Under the pieces are notes generated by a model. The model saw only the letters and a program-made list of their open reading frames with translations. It made no database searches and was not told where the DNA came from. A DNA stretch of 64,000 nt, from contig NZ_CP142675.1 of NCBI RefSeq assembly GCF_036365825.1, positions 124,001-188,000 on the forward strand, written 5' to 3'. The stretch is from Qipengyuania sp. HL-TH1 (GTDB taxonomy: Bacteria > Pseudomonadota > Alphaproteobacteria > Sphingomonadales > Sphingomonadaceae). Below, in pieces: positions 1 to 8,792 of the stretch (its first letter is position 1; every line of letters begins with the position of its first letter). The translations under genes and the position numbers were made by a program.

Positions 1-2
1 AC

Positions 3-761
3 ATCGCCGATGCCTATTTCGCGCCGCCCGAACAGAACGGCTGGGCCGATCTCGGCATCGTCATCGAGGGATCGGCGGTCGAAGGCCTCAACGACTGGTA
101 TGCCCGGCTGCGCCACTGGACCGAGCGCGAGGAACAGCATGCGCGCGAGATCGCGCGGACGGTGCGCGACTGGCAATGGCAGCAGCCGGGGGTCACCTGG
201 CTGGTCGGCGGGCCGACGCGCGGCCTGTCGAGCTGGGCACGCTGCGTGTCGGACGATCTGCTGAACGGCGAACGGCTCGACATGTTCATGGCCTATTTCA
301 GCCCGCCCAAGCGGTTGCTGCGCCGCATGGGCGCGATCGCGCAAAAGGGCGCGACGCGGTTGGTGATGGCGGGCAAGTCGGACAATGGCGCGACCATCGG
401 TGCGAGCCGCTCGCTCTATTCCTACCTGCTGTCGAAACGCGCGCAGATCTGGGAGTTCGCGCCGTGCAAGCTGCACACCAAGCTAATCGTGCTCGACGAT
501 GCCGTCTATCTCGGCAGCGCCAATTTCGACATGCGCAGCCTTTATATCAACCTGGAACTGATGCTGAAGGTGGAAGATGCCGCGCTGGCCGACCGCATGC
601 GCGACTTCGTCAGCCAGCAGATTGCCGCGTCGCAGCGCATCACCGTCCCCTTGCACAAGCAGCGAGCGACGCTGTGGAACCGCATCCGCTGGAACCTCAG
701 CTGGCTGCTGGTTTCGGTGATCGACTACACGGTGACCCGGAGGCTCAACCTGGGCATCTGA
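3..761 (+). CDS. Phospholipase D-like / cardiolipin synthase-type protein, C-terminal part (5' end outside window)
   Basis: The reading frame is open from the first base, so only the C-terminal part is present. It shows one HKD signature, HTKLIVLDD followed by GSANFDMRS, which is the second catalytic motif of the phospholipase D superfamily. Cardiolipin synthases of this family join two phosphatidylglycerol molecules, or PG and PE, at the inner membrane. The tail is basic and hydrophobic (SWLLVSVIDYTVTRRLNLGI), which fits membrane association. An internal GTG at 162 could be mistaken for the start, but the frame upstream reads as coding. It ends 1 bp before the convergent dnaB stop. The exact substrate cannot be told from this fragment. 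Confidence 0.8.
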   Translation: MADAYFAPPEQNGWADLGIVIEGSAVEGLNDWYARLRHWTEREEQHAREIARTVRDWQWQQPGVTWLVGGPTRGLSSWARCVSDDLLNGERLDMFMAYFSPPKRLLRRMGAIAQKGATRLVMAGKSDNGATIGASRSLYSYLLSKRAQIWEFAPCKLHTKLIVLDDAVYLGSANFDMRSLYINLELMLKVEDAALADRMRDFVSQQIAASQRITVPLHKQRATLWNRIRWNLSWLLVSVIDYTVTRRLNLGI

Positions 762-762
762 C

Positions 763-2283
763 CTATTCGTAATCGTCGTAATGGCGCACGTCGGGACTGC
801 TGAACTTGGTGAACTCGCTGTGGAACAGCAGCGGGACGTTGCCGGTGGAGCCGTGACGCTGCTTGGAAACGATCAGCGTGGCCTTGTTGACCAGTTCGAG
901 ATGGCGCGCTTCCCATTCGGCATATTTCATCCGCACTTCTTCCGACGAGGTTTCGTCGGGCGTGTCGGGCTTGAGCGCATTGTGGTAATATTCGGCGCGG
1001 AAGATGAACCACACCATGTCGGCGTCCTGCTCGATCGAGCCCGATTCGCGCAAATCGGACAGCTGCGGGCGCTTGTCCTCGCGCTGTTCGACCTGACGGC
1101 TGAGCTGCGACAGTGCGACCACCGGGACATGCAGTTCCTTGGCCAGCGTCTTGAGGCCCCGGCTGATCTCCGAAATCTCGTTCACGCGGTTGTCGCTGGC
1201 GCGCCCCGAACCCTGCAGCAATTGCAGATAGTCGACGATGACGAGCCCGATATTGTGCCGCCGCTTGAGCCGCCGCGCGCGGGTGCGCAGCGCGCCGATG
1301 GTCAGTGCGGGGGTGTCGTCGATATACAGCGGCAGATCGGTCAGTTCCTGGCTTGCAAAGCTGAGGCGCTGGAATTCCTCGCGGCTGAGCTTGCCCGAAC
1401 GCAGCTTCTCGCTCGAAATCTCGGCCTGTTCCGCGAGGATACGCGTAGCCAGCTGGTCGGCGCTCATTTCGAGGCTGAAGAACGCGACACCGGCACCGGG
1501 CGACTTGTCGGGCTCGATCCCCGCTTTCTGATCGTCCATCAGCCGGCGCGCGGCGTTGAAGGCGATATTGGTCGCGAGCGAGGTCTTGCCCATAGCCGGG
1601 CGGCCGGCGAGGATCACGAGGTCCGAATTGTGCAAGCCGCTGGTCTTGTCGTTGATCGTGTCGAGACCGGTGGTCTTGCCCGAAAAGCGCCCGCCCGAAT
1701 TCATCGCCGCCTGGACGACTTCCAGCGCGCCGAAGGCAGCCTTGCGGAAGGTCTGCGCTTCATTGCCCGAACTGGCACCCTCGGCCACGCGGTAGAGATC
1801 GGCTTCGGCCTGCTCGATCTTGCGCAGCGGCTCGACCTCATCAGAGGTGTCGAGCGCGCCTTCGACGAGATTGCGCCCCACGCTGACCAGTTCGCGCAGC
1901 AGCGCAAGGTCGTAGATCTGTTCGGCCAGCTGGCGCGGGTGGAGCAGCCCCTGCCCGTCGGCGGTCAGCTGCGCGAGATAGGTCACCCCGCCCAATTGCT
2001 TGAGCGCTTCGTCGGCTTCGAAATAGGGCCGCAGCGTGACCGGCGTGGCGACCGAATTGCGATCGAGCAGCCGCAGGACGCGCTCGTAGATGCGCTGGTG
2101 CACCGGCTCGTGGAAATGCTCCGCCATCAGCGGCGTGGTCAGTTCCTCGATCACCTTGTTGTCGATCAGCACCGCGCCGAGGAACGCGGCTTCGGCTTCG
2201 AGGTTGGCGGGCAGCACGGGGCCCTTCGCCGGTTTCGTGGAAGTCGAATCGTCGGCGGGGACAAGAAGGTCGGTATCGGGCAT
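763..2283 (-). CDS. dnaB: Replicative DNA helicase DnaB
   Basis: 506-residue hexameric helicase that unwinds DNA ahead of the replication fork. The N-terminal primase-interacting domain starts at PANLEAEAAFLGAVLIDN. The RecA-like core carries Walker A (AGRPAMGKTS), Walker B (LVIVDYLQLL) and an arginine-finger region near LSDLRESGSIEQDAD. The open frame continues upstream to 2565. I chose the ATG at 2283 (MPDTDLL) because AGGG lies about 6 nt before it and it gives the usual family length. An ATG at 2310 is possible but has no visible Shine-Dalgarno. Transcribed divergently from the UPF0262 gene. Confidence 0.96.
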   Translation of the reverse strand: MPDTDLLVPADDSTSTKPAKGPVLPANLEAEAAFLGAVLIDNKVIEELTTPLMAEHFHEPVHQRIYERVLRLLDRNSVATPVTLRPYFEADEALKQLGGVTYLAQLTADGQGLLHPRQLAEQIYDLALLRELVSVGRNLVEGALDTSDEVEPLRKIEQAEADLYRVAEGASSGNEAQTFRKAAFGALEVVQAAMNSGGRFSGKTTGLDTINDKTSGLHNSDLVILAGRPAMGKTSLATNIAFNAARRLMDDQKAGIEPDKSPGAGVAFFSLEMSADQLATRILAEQAEISSEKLRSGKLSREEFQRLSFASQELTDLPLYIDDTPALTIGALRTRARRLKRRHNIGLVIVDYLQLLQGSGRASDNRVNEISEISRGLKTLAKELHVPVVALSQLSRQVEQREDKRPQLSDLRESGSIEQDADMVWFIFRAEYYHNALKPDTPDETSSEEVRMKYAEWEARHLELVNKATLIVSKQRHGSTGNVPLLFHSEFTKFSSPDVRHYDDYE

Positions 2284-2351
2284 CGCGCCCTGATGCGCTT
2301 CGCCGTGCATGGATGACAAGGAATTTGGGCAGCTAAATTTTTCGTGCGGGC

Positions 2352-2360
2352 TGTGGATAG
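2352..2360 (-). promoter_or_regulatory. Possible DnaA box in the dnaB promoter region
   Basis: On the minus strand these bases read CTATCCACA, one mismatch from the DnaA consensus TTATCCACA. The site is about 70 bp upstream of the chosen dnaB start, in the 139-bp divergent gap. A single near-match can arise by chance, so this is only a candidate. Confidence 0.25.
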
Positions 2361-2422
2361 TGGGGACACATCGCCAAGCCCTTGCCGCACCCTGCCTATC
2401 TCTGCGAAAGCAGCGCCCAGCC

Positions 2423-2926
2423 ATGACCGATTCCGCAACCTCCCCGGGCGACCATCGCATCGCGCATATCGAGCTCGACGAGGAGACGATCATCTGGCGC
2501 AATGCCGATATCGAGCAGGAACGGCGGATCGCGATCTTCGACCTGATCGAGGAAAATACCTTCAAGCCGCTGCGCGCGGCCGAACGCGGCGCCGATGGAC
2601 CCTATCGTCTCAAGCTCGCCGTGCGCGACGGGCGATTGCTGATGGAAATCGCCGACGAACAGCAGCAATTGCTCGAGGAATTGCTGCTCGGCCTGGCACG
2701 TTTCCGCCGCCCGATCCGCGAATATTTCGCGATCTGCGACAGCTATTACCAGGCCATCCGCAAGGCCACCCCGTCGGAGATCGAGACCATCGACATGGCC
2801 CGCCGCGGCGTCCACAATCAGGCCGCCGAATTGCTCATGGAGCGGCTCGAGGGGAAGATCGAAACCGATTTCGCCACCGCCCGCCGCCTGTTCACGCTGA
2901 TCTGCGTGCTGCATATCAAGGGCTGA
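2423..2926 (+). CDS. UPF0262 family protein
   Basis: 167 residues, opening MTDSATSPGDHRIAHIELDE. It matches the UPF0262 family of small conserved alphaproteobacterial proteins in length and in the signatures IEQERRIAIFDLIEEN and IREYFAICDSYYQAIRKATP. No catalytic motif, signal peptide or membrane segment is visible and the function is unknown. The frame is open from 2309, but the family length fits the ATG at 2423. It is the first gene of a tight plus-strand operon with a GH25-like gene 10 bp downstream, then cdd and an LD-carboxypeptidase, so a role around cell-wall recycling is conceivable but not shown. Confidence 0.85.
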   Translation: MTDSATSPGDHRIAHIELDEETIIWRNADIEQERRIAIFDLIEENTFKPLRAAERGADGPYRLKLAVRDGRLLMEIADEQQQLLEELLLGLARFRRPIREYFAICDSYYQAIRKATPSEIETIDMARRGVHNQAAELLMERLEGKIETDFATARRLFTLICVLHIKG

Positions 2927-2936
2927 GGGAGAGCGC

Positions 2937-3665
2937 ATGGCCAAACGCGGACGCAAACGGCGCACGGTTCGCCTGCCCCCGGTGCTGTCGCGCGCGGGCA
3001 AGACCGCCATGTTCCTGGTGCTCATCGCCCTGATCGGGGCGGCCTATGCCTGGCACGAAGGACGCGACTGGCGGCCGGACGAGGAGCTTTGGCCCGACCA
3101 GGGCGCGCTGGTGAGTGCGGGCGATGGCGCGGTCGATTTCGACACGCTGGCCGGGCTCGGCGCCCAATTCGTCTATCTCGAGGCCAGCGACGGGGCCGCG
3201 CGCAAGGATGCCGGTTTCGGGCCCAACTTCGCCCGTGCGCGCAATGCCGGTCTGCAGGTCGGCGCGGCGCATCGCTTCGATCCCTGCGCCGTGGCCGATG
3301 GACAATCGGGCAATTTCGTCACCATGGTCCCGCGCGATGCCGAGCTGCTGCCGCCCGCGATCCTGCTTGAAACCACCGCGGACGATTGCCCGACGCGGGT
3401 ATCGGACGCCGCGGTGCAGAGCGAACTGACGACGCTGGTCAACCAGATCGAGGCGCATGCGGGCAAACCCGCCATCCTGGCCCCGGTCGAGGATTTCGAG
3501 GCGGCCTATGCCCCGTCGCGCCGCTTCGACCGGCAATTGTGGCTGACCCGTAGCTGGTTCGAACCCGAATATGCCACACGCCCCTGGCTGATGTGGACCG
3601 CCAATCGCTGGTACCAGACCGAAGCGGCGCAGGAGCCGTTACGCTGGGTCGTGGTCCGGCCCTGA
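2937..3665 (+). CDS. Glycoside hydrolase family 25 (lysozyme-like) protein, membrane anchored
   Basis: 242 residues. A basic N-terminus (MAKRGRKRRTVRLPP) precedes one membrane segment at about 22-40 (TAMFLVLIALIGAAYAWHEG). The rest resembles the GH25 lysozyme fold: VDFDTLAGLGAQFVYLEASDG, an RARNAGLQVGAAHRF strand and a C-terminal PWLMWTANRWYQ. GH25 enzymes cleave the MurNAc-GlcNAc bond of peptidoglycan. The usual catalytic acidic pair is not clear by eye, so activity is uncertain. GGGAG precedes the ATG at 2937. Same operon as UPF0262, cdd and LD-carboxypeptidase, which supports a cell-wall role. Confidence 0.7.
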   Translation: MAKRGRKRRTVRLPPVLSRAGKTAMFLVLIALIGAAYAWHEGRDWRPDEELWPDQGALVSAGDGAVDFDTLAGLGAQFVYLEASDGAARKDAGFGPNFARARNAGLQVGAAHRFDPCAVADGQSGNFVTMVPRDAELLPPAILLETTADDCPTRVSDAAVQSELTTLVNQIEAHAGKPAILAPVEDFEAAYAPSRRFDRQLWLTRSWFEPEYATRPWLMWTANRWYQTEAAQEPLRWVVVRP

Positions 3666-3675
3666 GGATAGTGTG

Positions 3676-4080
3676 ATGACCGACGAAGAGCTGATCGCCG
3701 CCGCCCGCGCGGCCTCGCGCCATTCCTACTCGCCCTATTCGAACTTCGCAGTGGGCGCCGCCCTGCGCTTTGCCGACGGCAGCGTGGTGACCGGAACCAA
3801 TATCGAGAATGCGAGCTATGGCCTCGCGCTGTGCGCCGAGGCGGTCGCGGTTTCGAAGGCCATGGCCGATGGCGTGCGCGGCGGGCTCGAAGCGGTGGCG
3901 GTGACCGGGCCGGGGGCCGATCCCATCACTCCCTGCGGACGCTGCAGGCAGGTGCTCAACGAGCTCGCGCAGCTTGGCGGGACCGATCCCGAAGTGCTCT
4001 GCGTGGGGCCGGACAGCGTCCGCAAGGTGCGCCTGTCCGACCTTTTGCCCGACGCTTTCGGACCCGCGAGCCTCGGATGA
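3676..4080 (+). CDS. cdd: Cytidine deaminase
   Basis: 134-residue homotetrameric-type cytidine deaminase that converts cytidine and deoxycytidine to uridine and deoxyuridine in pyrimidine salvage. The zinc site is complete: CAE (Cys53, catalytic Glu55) and PCGRC (Cys87, Cys90). The substrate-binding FAVGAAL and NIENASYGL segments are present. GAGGA lies 7 nt before the ATG at 3676; a GTG three bases upstream is an alternative. The stop overlaps the next gene's start (ATGA), indicating translational coupling. Confidence 0.95.
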   Translation: MTDEELIAAARAASRHSYSPYSNFAVGAALRFADGSVVTGTNIENASYGLALCAEAVAVSKAMADGVRGGLEAVAVTGPGADPITPCGRCRQVLNELAQLGGTDPEVLCVGPDSVRKVRLSDLLPDAFGPASLG

Positions 4081-5096
4081 TCGCGCGGCGTACCGCGCTG
4101 GGCCTGCTTGGCGGGCTGGCGGGTGCAGCGGTGACGCCGGGCCGACTGGCGGCAGCGCCTCCTCGCAAACCGCCGCGGTTGCGGCAGGGCGATACGGTGG
4201 GCCTCGTCGCCCCCGCGAGCGCCGTGACGCTGCCCGACGAACTCGACCGCGCGATCCACTGGATCCGCGGCATGGGGCTGGTCCCCAAGCTTGGTGCGCA
4301 TGTCGCGGACCAAGAGGGCTATCTTGCCGGCAGTGATGCGGACCGGGCGGCGGATATCGCGGCCATGTTCGCCGCGCCCGACGTCCGCGCGATCTTCGCG
4401 GTGCGCGGGGGCTGGGGCGGGGCACGCATCCTCCCGCTGCTCGATTGGGACACGATCCGCGCCAATCCCAAGCTGCTGATCGGTTACAGCGATACCAGCG
4501 CGCTGCATCTCGCCATCGCCGCGCGCGCCGGTTTCGCGACGCTGCATGCCCCCAATGCCGCGAGCCGGTGGGAGGGGGAAAGCTGGGACAGCCTGTGGCG
4601 CATCGCCTTTGCCGGGGGAGTGCCCATGCTCGGTGGCGGGAGGATCGAGGAGGCGACCGGCCGGCCCGCACGAACTCTCGTACCCGGCACTACGAGAGGG
4701 CGGCTGCTGGGCGGGAATCTGACGATCCTCTCGACTCTGATGGGCACCGGCTGGCTTCCCGACCTCGATGGCGCGATCCTGTTTCTCGAGGACATCAATG
4801 AAGAGCCTTACCGCGTCGACCGCATGCTTCAGCAATTGCGGCTGGCGGGGATATTCGAACGCGCGGCGGGCGTGGTCTTCGGCCAATGCACCCGCTGCAC
4901 GGTGCGCGATCCCGACTATGCGGGGTTTACGCTCGACGATGTGCTCGACTGGCATCTGGGCGATCTGGGCAAGCCGGTGATCGCAGGCTTCAACACCGGC
5001 CATGTCCGCAACCAGCTGTGCCTGCCGGTCAATGTCCCCGTTGAACTGGACGCCGCTTCGCGGACGCTGCGGATGCTCGAACCGGCTGTTGCCTGA
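4077..5096 (+). CDS. LD-carboxypeptidase (muramoyltetrapeptide carboxypeptidase, S66 family)
   Basis: 339 residues. S66 serine peptidases remove the terminal D-Ala from murein tetrapeptides during peptidoglycan recycling. The catalytic triad is recognisable: nucleophile Ser138 (IGYSDTSALH), Glu238 (ILFLEDINEEPYRVDRM) and His309 (FNTGH). The N-terminus has a twin-arginine-like leader (MIARRTALGLLGGLAGAA), so the enzyme may be exported folded rather than cytosolic. The start overlaps the cdd stop as ATGA, which fixes the N-terminus. Confidence 0.88.
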   Translation: MIARRTALGLLGGLAGAAVTPGRLAAAPPRKPPRLRQGDTVGLVAPASAVTLPDELDRAIHWIRGMGLVPKLGAHVADQEGYLAGSDADRAADIAAMFAAPDVRAIFAVRGGWGGARILPLLDWDTIRANPKLLIGYSDTSALHLAIAARAGFATLHAPNAASRWEGESWDSLWRIAFAGGVPMLGGGRIEEATGRPARTLVPGTTRGRLLGGNLTILSTLMGTGWLPDLDGAILFLEDINEEPYRVDRMLQQLRLAGIFERAAGVVFGQCTRCTVRDPDYAGFTLDDVLDWHLGDLGKPVIAGFNTGHVRNQLCLPVNVPVELDAASRTLRMLEPAVA

Positions 5097-5139
5097 AGCC
5101 ACGCGATCGTGATCGCTTCCCAGGTGGTTTCGGGCTATC

Positions 5140-5163
5140 GGGGGAGAGTCAGGAGACACCCCC
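5140..5163 (+). other. RNA hairpin placing the Shine-Dalgarno in its loop
   Basis: GGGGG (5140-5144) can pair with CCCCC (5159-5163). Inside, GTC and GAC can pair around an AGGA tetraloop at 5151-5154, which is the only Shine-Dalgarno-like sequence before the small gene at 5168. It may tune translation of that gene. No conservation data are available here. Confidence 0.3.
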
Positions 5164-5167
5164 CACT

Positions 5168-5341
5168 ATGAAATTCGTTGCCCTTGATTCGCGTGGCGGA
5201 AACTACCTCGTAGTTGCGTCCAACATCGCATGGCTGCGTGCGGCCGAAAACGGCCAGACCACCGTCGGCATCGTCGGCGGCCAGCCGCTGCTGGTCACCG
5301 GCACGATGGACGAAGTCTCGCGCAAGATCCTCGACGACTGA
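5168..5341 (+). CDS. Small conserved-type protein, 57 aa, FlbD-like pattern
   Basis: Short frame starting MKFVALDSRGGNYLVV and ending VSRKILDD. The sequence is non-repetitive with good codon use and alternates beta-like segments (NYLVVASNIAWLRA, TTVGIVGGQPLLVTG) with a short C-terminal helix. The pattern recalls the small FlbD/LytTR-like fold (turn, 'I.W.R..E.G.T.V', then a helix), but this is a by-eye resemblance only. It lies 71 bp after the LD-carboxypeptidase and converges with the M14 gene, ending 9 bp before that gene's stop. I do not recognise a function. Confidence 0.65.
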   Translation: MKFVALDSRGGNYLVVASNIAWLRAAENGQTTVGIVGGQPLLVTGTMDEVSRKILDD

Positions 5342-5350
5342 AGCCTGCGC

Positions 5351-6490
5351 TTAGCTGTCCTGCGTTTCGATCAGTTCGAGCAGTGACGCGAGGCAGTCGC
5401 GTGCGAGCATCTTGCAGCGTTCCGGGCTCCAGCCCTGCTCGGGCTCGGGATTGGCCTTGTTGTCCTTATAGGGCATTTCCAGCGTCATCGCGGTCGCGCC
5501 GAAGCGTTCGGCGACCTGGTTGGTGCTCATCGACAGATTGGCCCGGCCCGGTGCCGACTTGGTATAGCCCAGCTCGGTCTGGAAATCGGGGGTGCGGCGG
5601 TCGAGGATCGCTTCGTAGCGATAGTAGCGTTCGCCCTGTTCGTCGGTCCAGCTGGGGATGCCTTCGAAACCGGCCAGGAAGCTGACGGGGATCGCCTCGT
5701 CGCCGTGGACGTCCATGGCGAAATCGACGCCGGTCTTGTCCATGTGGTTGCGGATCGCGAGGACTTCGGGTGATTTTTCCGCGGTCGGGTTTTCCCATTC
5801 GCGGTTGAGGTTGGTGCCCGCTGCGTTGACGCGCAGATTGCCGCGCTTCGAGCCGTCGGGATTGCAATTGGGCACCAGATTCAGGCGGCACCGCTTGCGC
5901 AATTCGCGGCCCACGCTGTCGGCGGGATCGGTCAGCACTTCAAGCGCGCCTTCCATCCACCATTCGGCCTGCGTTTCGCCCGGATGCTGGCGCGCATAGA
6001 GCCACACGTTGAAGCGGCCTTCGCCCATTTCGAGGCAATCGAGCGGCTGCCCGTCGAGCGTCGTGCCCAGATGGACATGGTCGACGCCTTCGGACGACGC
6101 GGCTTCGGCGATGAGATCGTGATGGCGCTCCATCGAATAGGGCGCAAAATAGGCGAACCAGGCGATATCGCTGGCGGGCGTATAGCGGATCGTCAGCGTA
6201 CCGCCGTCGGCATCCTTGTCATAGGACGAGACAGCGCGGCCCCAATAGTCGCGATCTTCGGATACGCAGGCGTCGTAATCGGGCCAGCCGCCGGGGTAGG
6301 CGCTCTGTTCGAGGCCGGTGATCATCAGTACCAGCTCGCGTCCCGCAGCGCCTGCGACCCGGAAATGGAACCACTGTTTGAAATCGCTATGGGTGTCCTT
6401 CGGGATCGCCAGCTTCGCGCTGGCGCCATCCACCGAAAGGACCTCGATATTGCCACTGTCGAAGGCAGAATCGATCCGGATATCGTTCAC
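5351..6490 (-). CDS. M14-family zinc carboxypeptidase (cytosolic carboxypeptidase-like)
   Basis: 379 residues without a signal peptide. An N-terminal beta domain (about 1-115) precedes the M14 catalytic domain, as in cytosolic carboxypeptidase-like enzymes. Zinc ligands are His169 and Glu172 ([12 protein letters not shown]) and His262 (MDVHGDE); the catalytic Glu is Glu338 ([10 protein letters not shown]). Substrate binding is suggested by [23 protein letters not shown]. The GTG start at 6490 overlaps the stop of the upstream lipoprotein gene, so the two are co-translated. It probably removes C-terminal residues from peptides; the natural substrate is unknown. Confidence 0.9.
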   Translation of the reverse strand: MNDIRIDSAFDSGNIEVLSVDGASAKLAIPKDTHSDFKQWFHFRVAGAAGRELVLMITGLEQSAYPGGWPDYDACVSEDRDYWGRAVSSYDKDADGGTLTIRYTPASDIAWFAYFAPYSMERHHDLIAEAASSEGVDHVHLGTTLDGQPLDCLEMGEGRFNVWLYARQHPGETQAEWWMEGALEVLTDPADSVGRELRKRCRLNLVPNCNPDGSKRGNLRVNAAGTNLNREWENPTAEKSPEVLAIRNHMDKTGVDFAMDVHGDEAIPVSFLAGFEGIPSWTDEQGERYYRYEAILDRRTPDFQTELGYTKSAPGRANLSMSTNQVAERFGATAMTLEMPYKDNKANPEPEQGWSPERCKMLARDCLASLLELIETQDS

Positions 6491-7092
6491 TCGGTAACCT
6501 CTACTTCTATCGTTTCGCCATTGTTGCCGGGGAACTCCCGGAACAGCGCTGAGGCGACCGTCTGGGCGTTCGCCTGGCCCCGCGCAAGGGGTGAATTCTC
6601 GGGCGGCTGGAAATCGGCGCGGCCTTCCCAGATGCTCTGCCCGGTGGCTTCGTCGCGGATGGTTACGGCAAGCTCGGTGCCGAGGCGATCCTTCGCCCCG
6701 CCGCCCAGATTGATCCCGATCCCCACGCCGACGCCCGAGCCATAGCTGCCGGTCGATCCGCCGACGCCTACGCTGACCGGGCTGCGCTTTCCGCCGCTGC
6801 CGATAACGTATTGCGACAGCGATACCTGCGCGATCTGGCGTGCGCCGCTGCGGTCGGTTTCGCTATAGCCCAGCCGGCGCAATTCCTCGGCGACTGCAGC
6901 CTTGTAGGGGGCCAGCGCGAGGCTGTCGCCGCCCGTGCCCGGCGCGGTTTCGACGAAGATGCTGCCCTGGCCCAATTGCGCCGCCAGCTCAGGCGCAACG
7001 AAGCGGGTCACCTCGACCGGGCCGACCGGCGTGGTGCAGCCCGCGAGTGTCAGGGTGGCGGCGATGCCCAGGGCGAGGGGGAAGCGGTTCAT
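6487..7092 (-). CDS. DUF4136-like lipoprotein
   Basis: 201 residues. The N-terminus [19 protein letters not shown] is a lipoprotein signal with lipobox LAGC, so the protein is probably outer-membrane or periplasm anchored. The body has a Gly/Ser-rich stretch ([20 protein letters not shown]) and [16 protein letters not shown] near the end, resembling DUF4136 lipoproteins. I chose the ATG at 7092, which starts the signal peptide, rather than the upstream GTG-type frame opening at 7230. First gene of a two-gene unit with the M14 peptidase. Confidence 0.75.
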   Translation of the reverse strand: MNRFPLALGIAATLTLAGCTTPVGPVEVTRFVAPELAAQLGQGSIFVETAPGTGGDSLALAPYKAAVAEELRRLGYSETDRSGARQIAQVSLSQYVIGSGGKRSPVSVGVGGSTGSYGSGVGVGIGINLGGGAKDRLGTELAVTIRDEATGQSIWEGRADFQPPENSPLARGQANAQTVASALFREFPGNNGETIEVEVTE

Positions 7093-7228
7093 CTCTGGCG
7101 ATCCTTCTAACGTCGTAGCGGCCTGAATGCCTGTCCCTGCAACGCATGACGATGCAAATCCGCACCGGGCGTTCGGCCACAGATCTAGAAAGTTGCCGTT
7201 ACCATTTGGTATGCTACGTCCGCAGGCC

Positions 7229-8239
7229 ATGAGCGAGACGACGAAAGTGCCCGTGCTGGTAACCGGCGGGGCGGGCTATATCGGTAGCCATGCGGTCCTT
7301 GCGCTGCGCGACGCAGGCTGGCCGGTGGCCGTGATCGACAATCTGTCGACCGGCTTCGCCTTCGCGGTGCCCGAAGACGTGCCGCTCTACGAAGGCGACA
7401 TATCCGATACCATCCTGCTCGAGCAGATCTTCGCCGAGCAGGGGATCGAGGCGATCATGCATTTCGCCGGTTCGATCATCGTGCCCGAATCGGTCGAGGA
7501 CCCGCTCTCCTATTACGACAACAATACGGTGAAGAGCCGGGCGCTGATTGAGGCGGCGGTCGAGGGCGGGGTGCAGCATTTCATCTTCAGCTCGACCGCG
7601 GCGACCTATGGCACGCCCGCCAGCTCGCCGGTTTCCGAAGACAGTCCGCGGCAGCCGATCAACCCCTATGGCTGGTCTAAGCTGATGACCGAACAGATGC
7701 TGGCCGATTCGAGCGCGGCCTATGGCTTCAACTTCTGCGCCTTGCGCTATTTCAACGTCGCGGGGGCCGACCCGCAGGCGCGCACCGGCCAGTCTACCGC
7801 CGGCGCGACGCATCTGATCAAGGTCGCCTGCGAGGCCGCAACCGGCAAGCGCGACGCGGTGGCGGTATTCGGGACCGATTACGACACCCCCGACGGTACC
7901 GGCGTGCGCGACTATATCCATGTCAGCGATCTTGCGGCCGCGCATCTGCTGGCGCTCGAGGCGCTGATCGAACAGCCCGAGCGCTCGCTCACGATGAATT
8001 GTGGCTACGGGCGCGGGTTCTCGGTGCTCGAGGTGCTCGACGCGGTGGACCGCGTGACCAACCAGACGATCGAACGGCGGCTGGAAGCGCGCCGCGCGGG
8101 CGATCCGGCAGAGCTTGTCTCGGACCCCTCGCGCATCCGCGAAACGCTGCCGTGGCAGCCCAAACATGCCGATCTGGCGCAGATCATCACCCATGCGCTG
8201 CAATGGGAGCGCAAGCTGTCCGATCTGCGCGGCGAGTGA
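7229..8239 (+). CDS. galE: UDP-glucose 4-epimerase
   Basis: 336-residue extended SDR that interconverts UDP-glucose and UDP-galactose for galactose use and surface polysaccharide precursors. NAD binding uses GGAGYIGS near the N-terminus; the catalytic residues are in FSSTAATYG and YGWSKLMTE (YxxxK). C-terminal family motifs ALRYFNVAGAD, GTGVRDYIHVSDLA and NCGYGRGFSVLEV are all present. The ATG at 7229 (MSETTKVPVLVTGG) fits the family best; an in-frame ATG at 7211 is possible. Monocistronic by appearance and divergent from the lipoprotein gene. Confidence 0.94.
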   Translation: MSETTKVPVLVTGGAGYIGSHAVLALRDAGWPVAVIDNLSTGFAFAVPEDVPLYEGDISDTILLEQIFAEQGIEAIMHFAGSIIVPESVEDPLSYYDNNTVKSRALIEAAVEGGVQHFIFSSTAATYGTPASSPVSEDSPRQPINPYGWSKLMTEQMLADSSAAYGFNFCALRYFNVAGADPQARTGQSTAGATHLIKVACEAATGKRDAVAVFGTDYDTPDGTGVRDYIHVSDLAAAHLLALEALIEQPERSLTMNCGYGRGFSVLEVLDAVDRVTNQTIERRLEARRAGDPAELVSDPSRIRETLPWQPKHADLAQIITHALQWERKLSDLRGE

Positions 8240-8327
8240 CCCGCTTCCGGCTGGTCGCTCGAATATGTCGTTTCGTCGTTCTGCATTGCCGCGGGAATGG
8301 CGGCTCGTCTAAGGGGCGCGCTTGCAT

Positions 8328-8792
8328 ATGACCTTGCCCACCTTCCCCGATGGCACGCTCGACGGCGACCGGCACTTCTATGCCGTGCGTGTCTATTACG
8401 AAGACACCGATCTTTCGGGGATCACCTATCACGCCAATTACCTGCGCTGGTTCGAACGCGCGCGCAGCGATCTGCTGCGCCAGCTCGAGATCGACCAGCG
8501 TTCGGCGATCGAGGCAGGAGTGGGTGCCTATGCGGTGTCGGAGGTCAATCTGAAATACCTTCGCCCCGCCAAGCTCGACGACGATGTGCTGATCGAAACC
8601 CGCTGCACCGAACTGCGCGCGGCATCGTGCCGGATGCACCAGCTTGCGTTCAGGTTGACGGGTCAAGAGCGCGAACTTCTGGCCGAGGCACAATTGCGCG
8701 TCGGCTTCGTTTCACCCGAAGGCCGGCCCAGGCGCCAGCCGGAGGAATGGCGCGCGGCTTTCGCGCGTTTTGCCGATCAAGGGAACCCATGA
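8328..8792 (+). CDS. ybgC: YbgC-type acyl-CoA thioesterase of the Tol-Pal operon
   Basis: 154-residue hotdog-fold thioesterase. The active-site region YYEDTDLSGITYHANYLRWFERAR contains the Asp of the 4HBT family. YbgC hydrolyses short acyl-CoA or acyl-ACP thioesters and is nearly always the first gene of tol-pal, where it is linked to phospholipid metabolism. AAGGGG at 8311 precedes the start; TTG at 8322 and ATG at 8328 are both reachable and I chose the ATG. The stop overlaps tolQ (ATGA). Confidence 0.93.
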   Translation: MTLPTFPDGTLDGDRHFYAVRVYYEDTDLSGITYHANYLRWFERARSDLLRQLEIDQRSAIEAGVGAYAVSEVNLKYLRPAKLDDDVLIETRCTELRAASCRMHQLAFRLTGQERELLAEAQLRVGFVSPEGRPRRQPEEWRAAFARFADQGNP

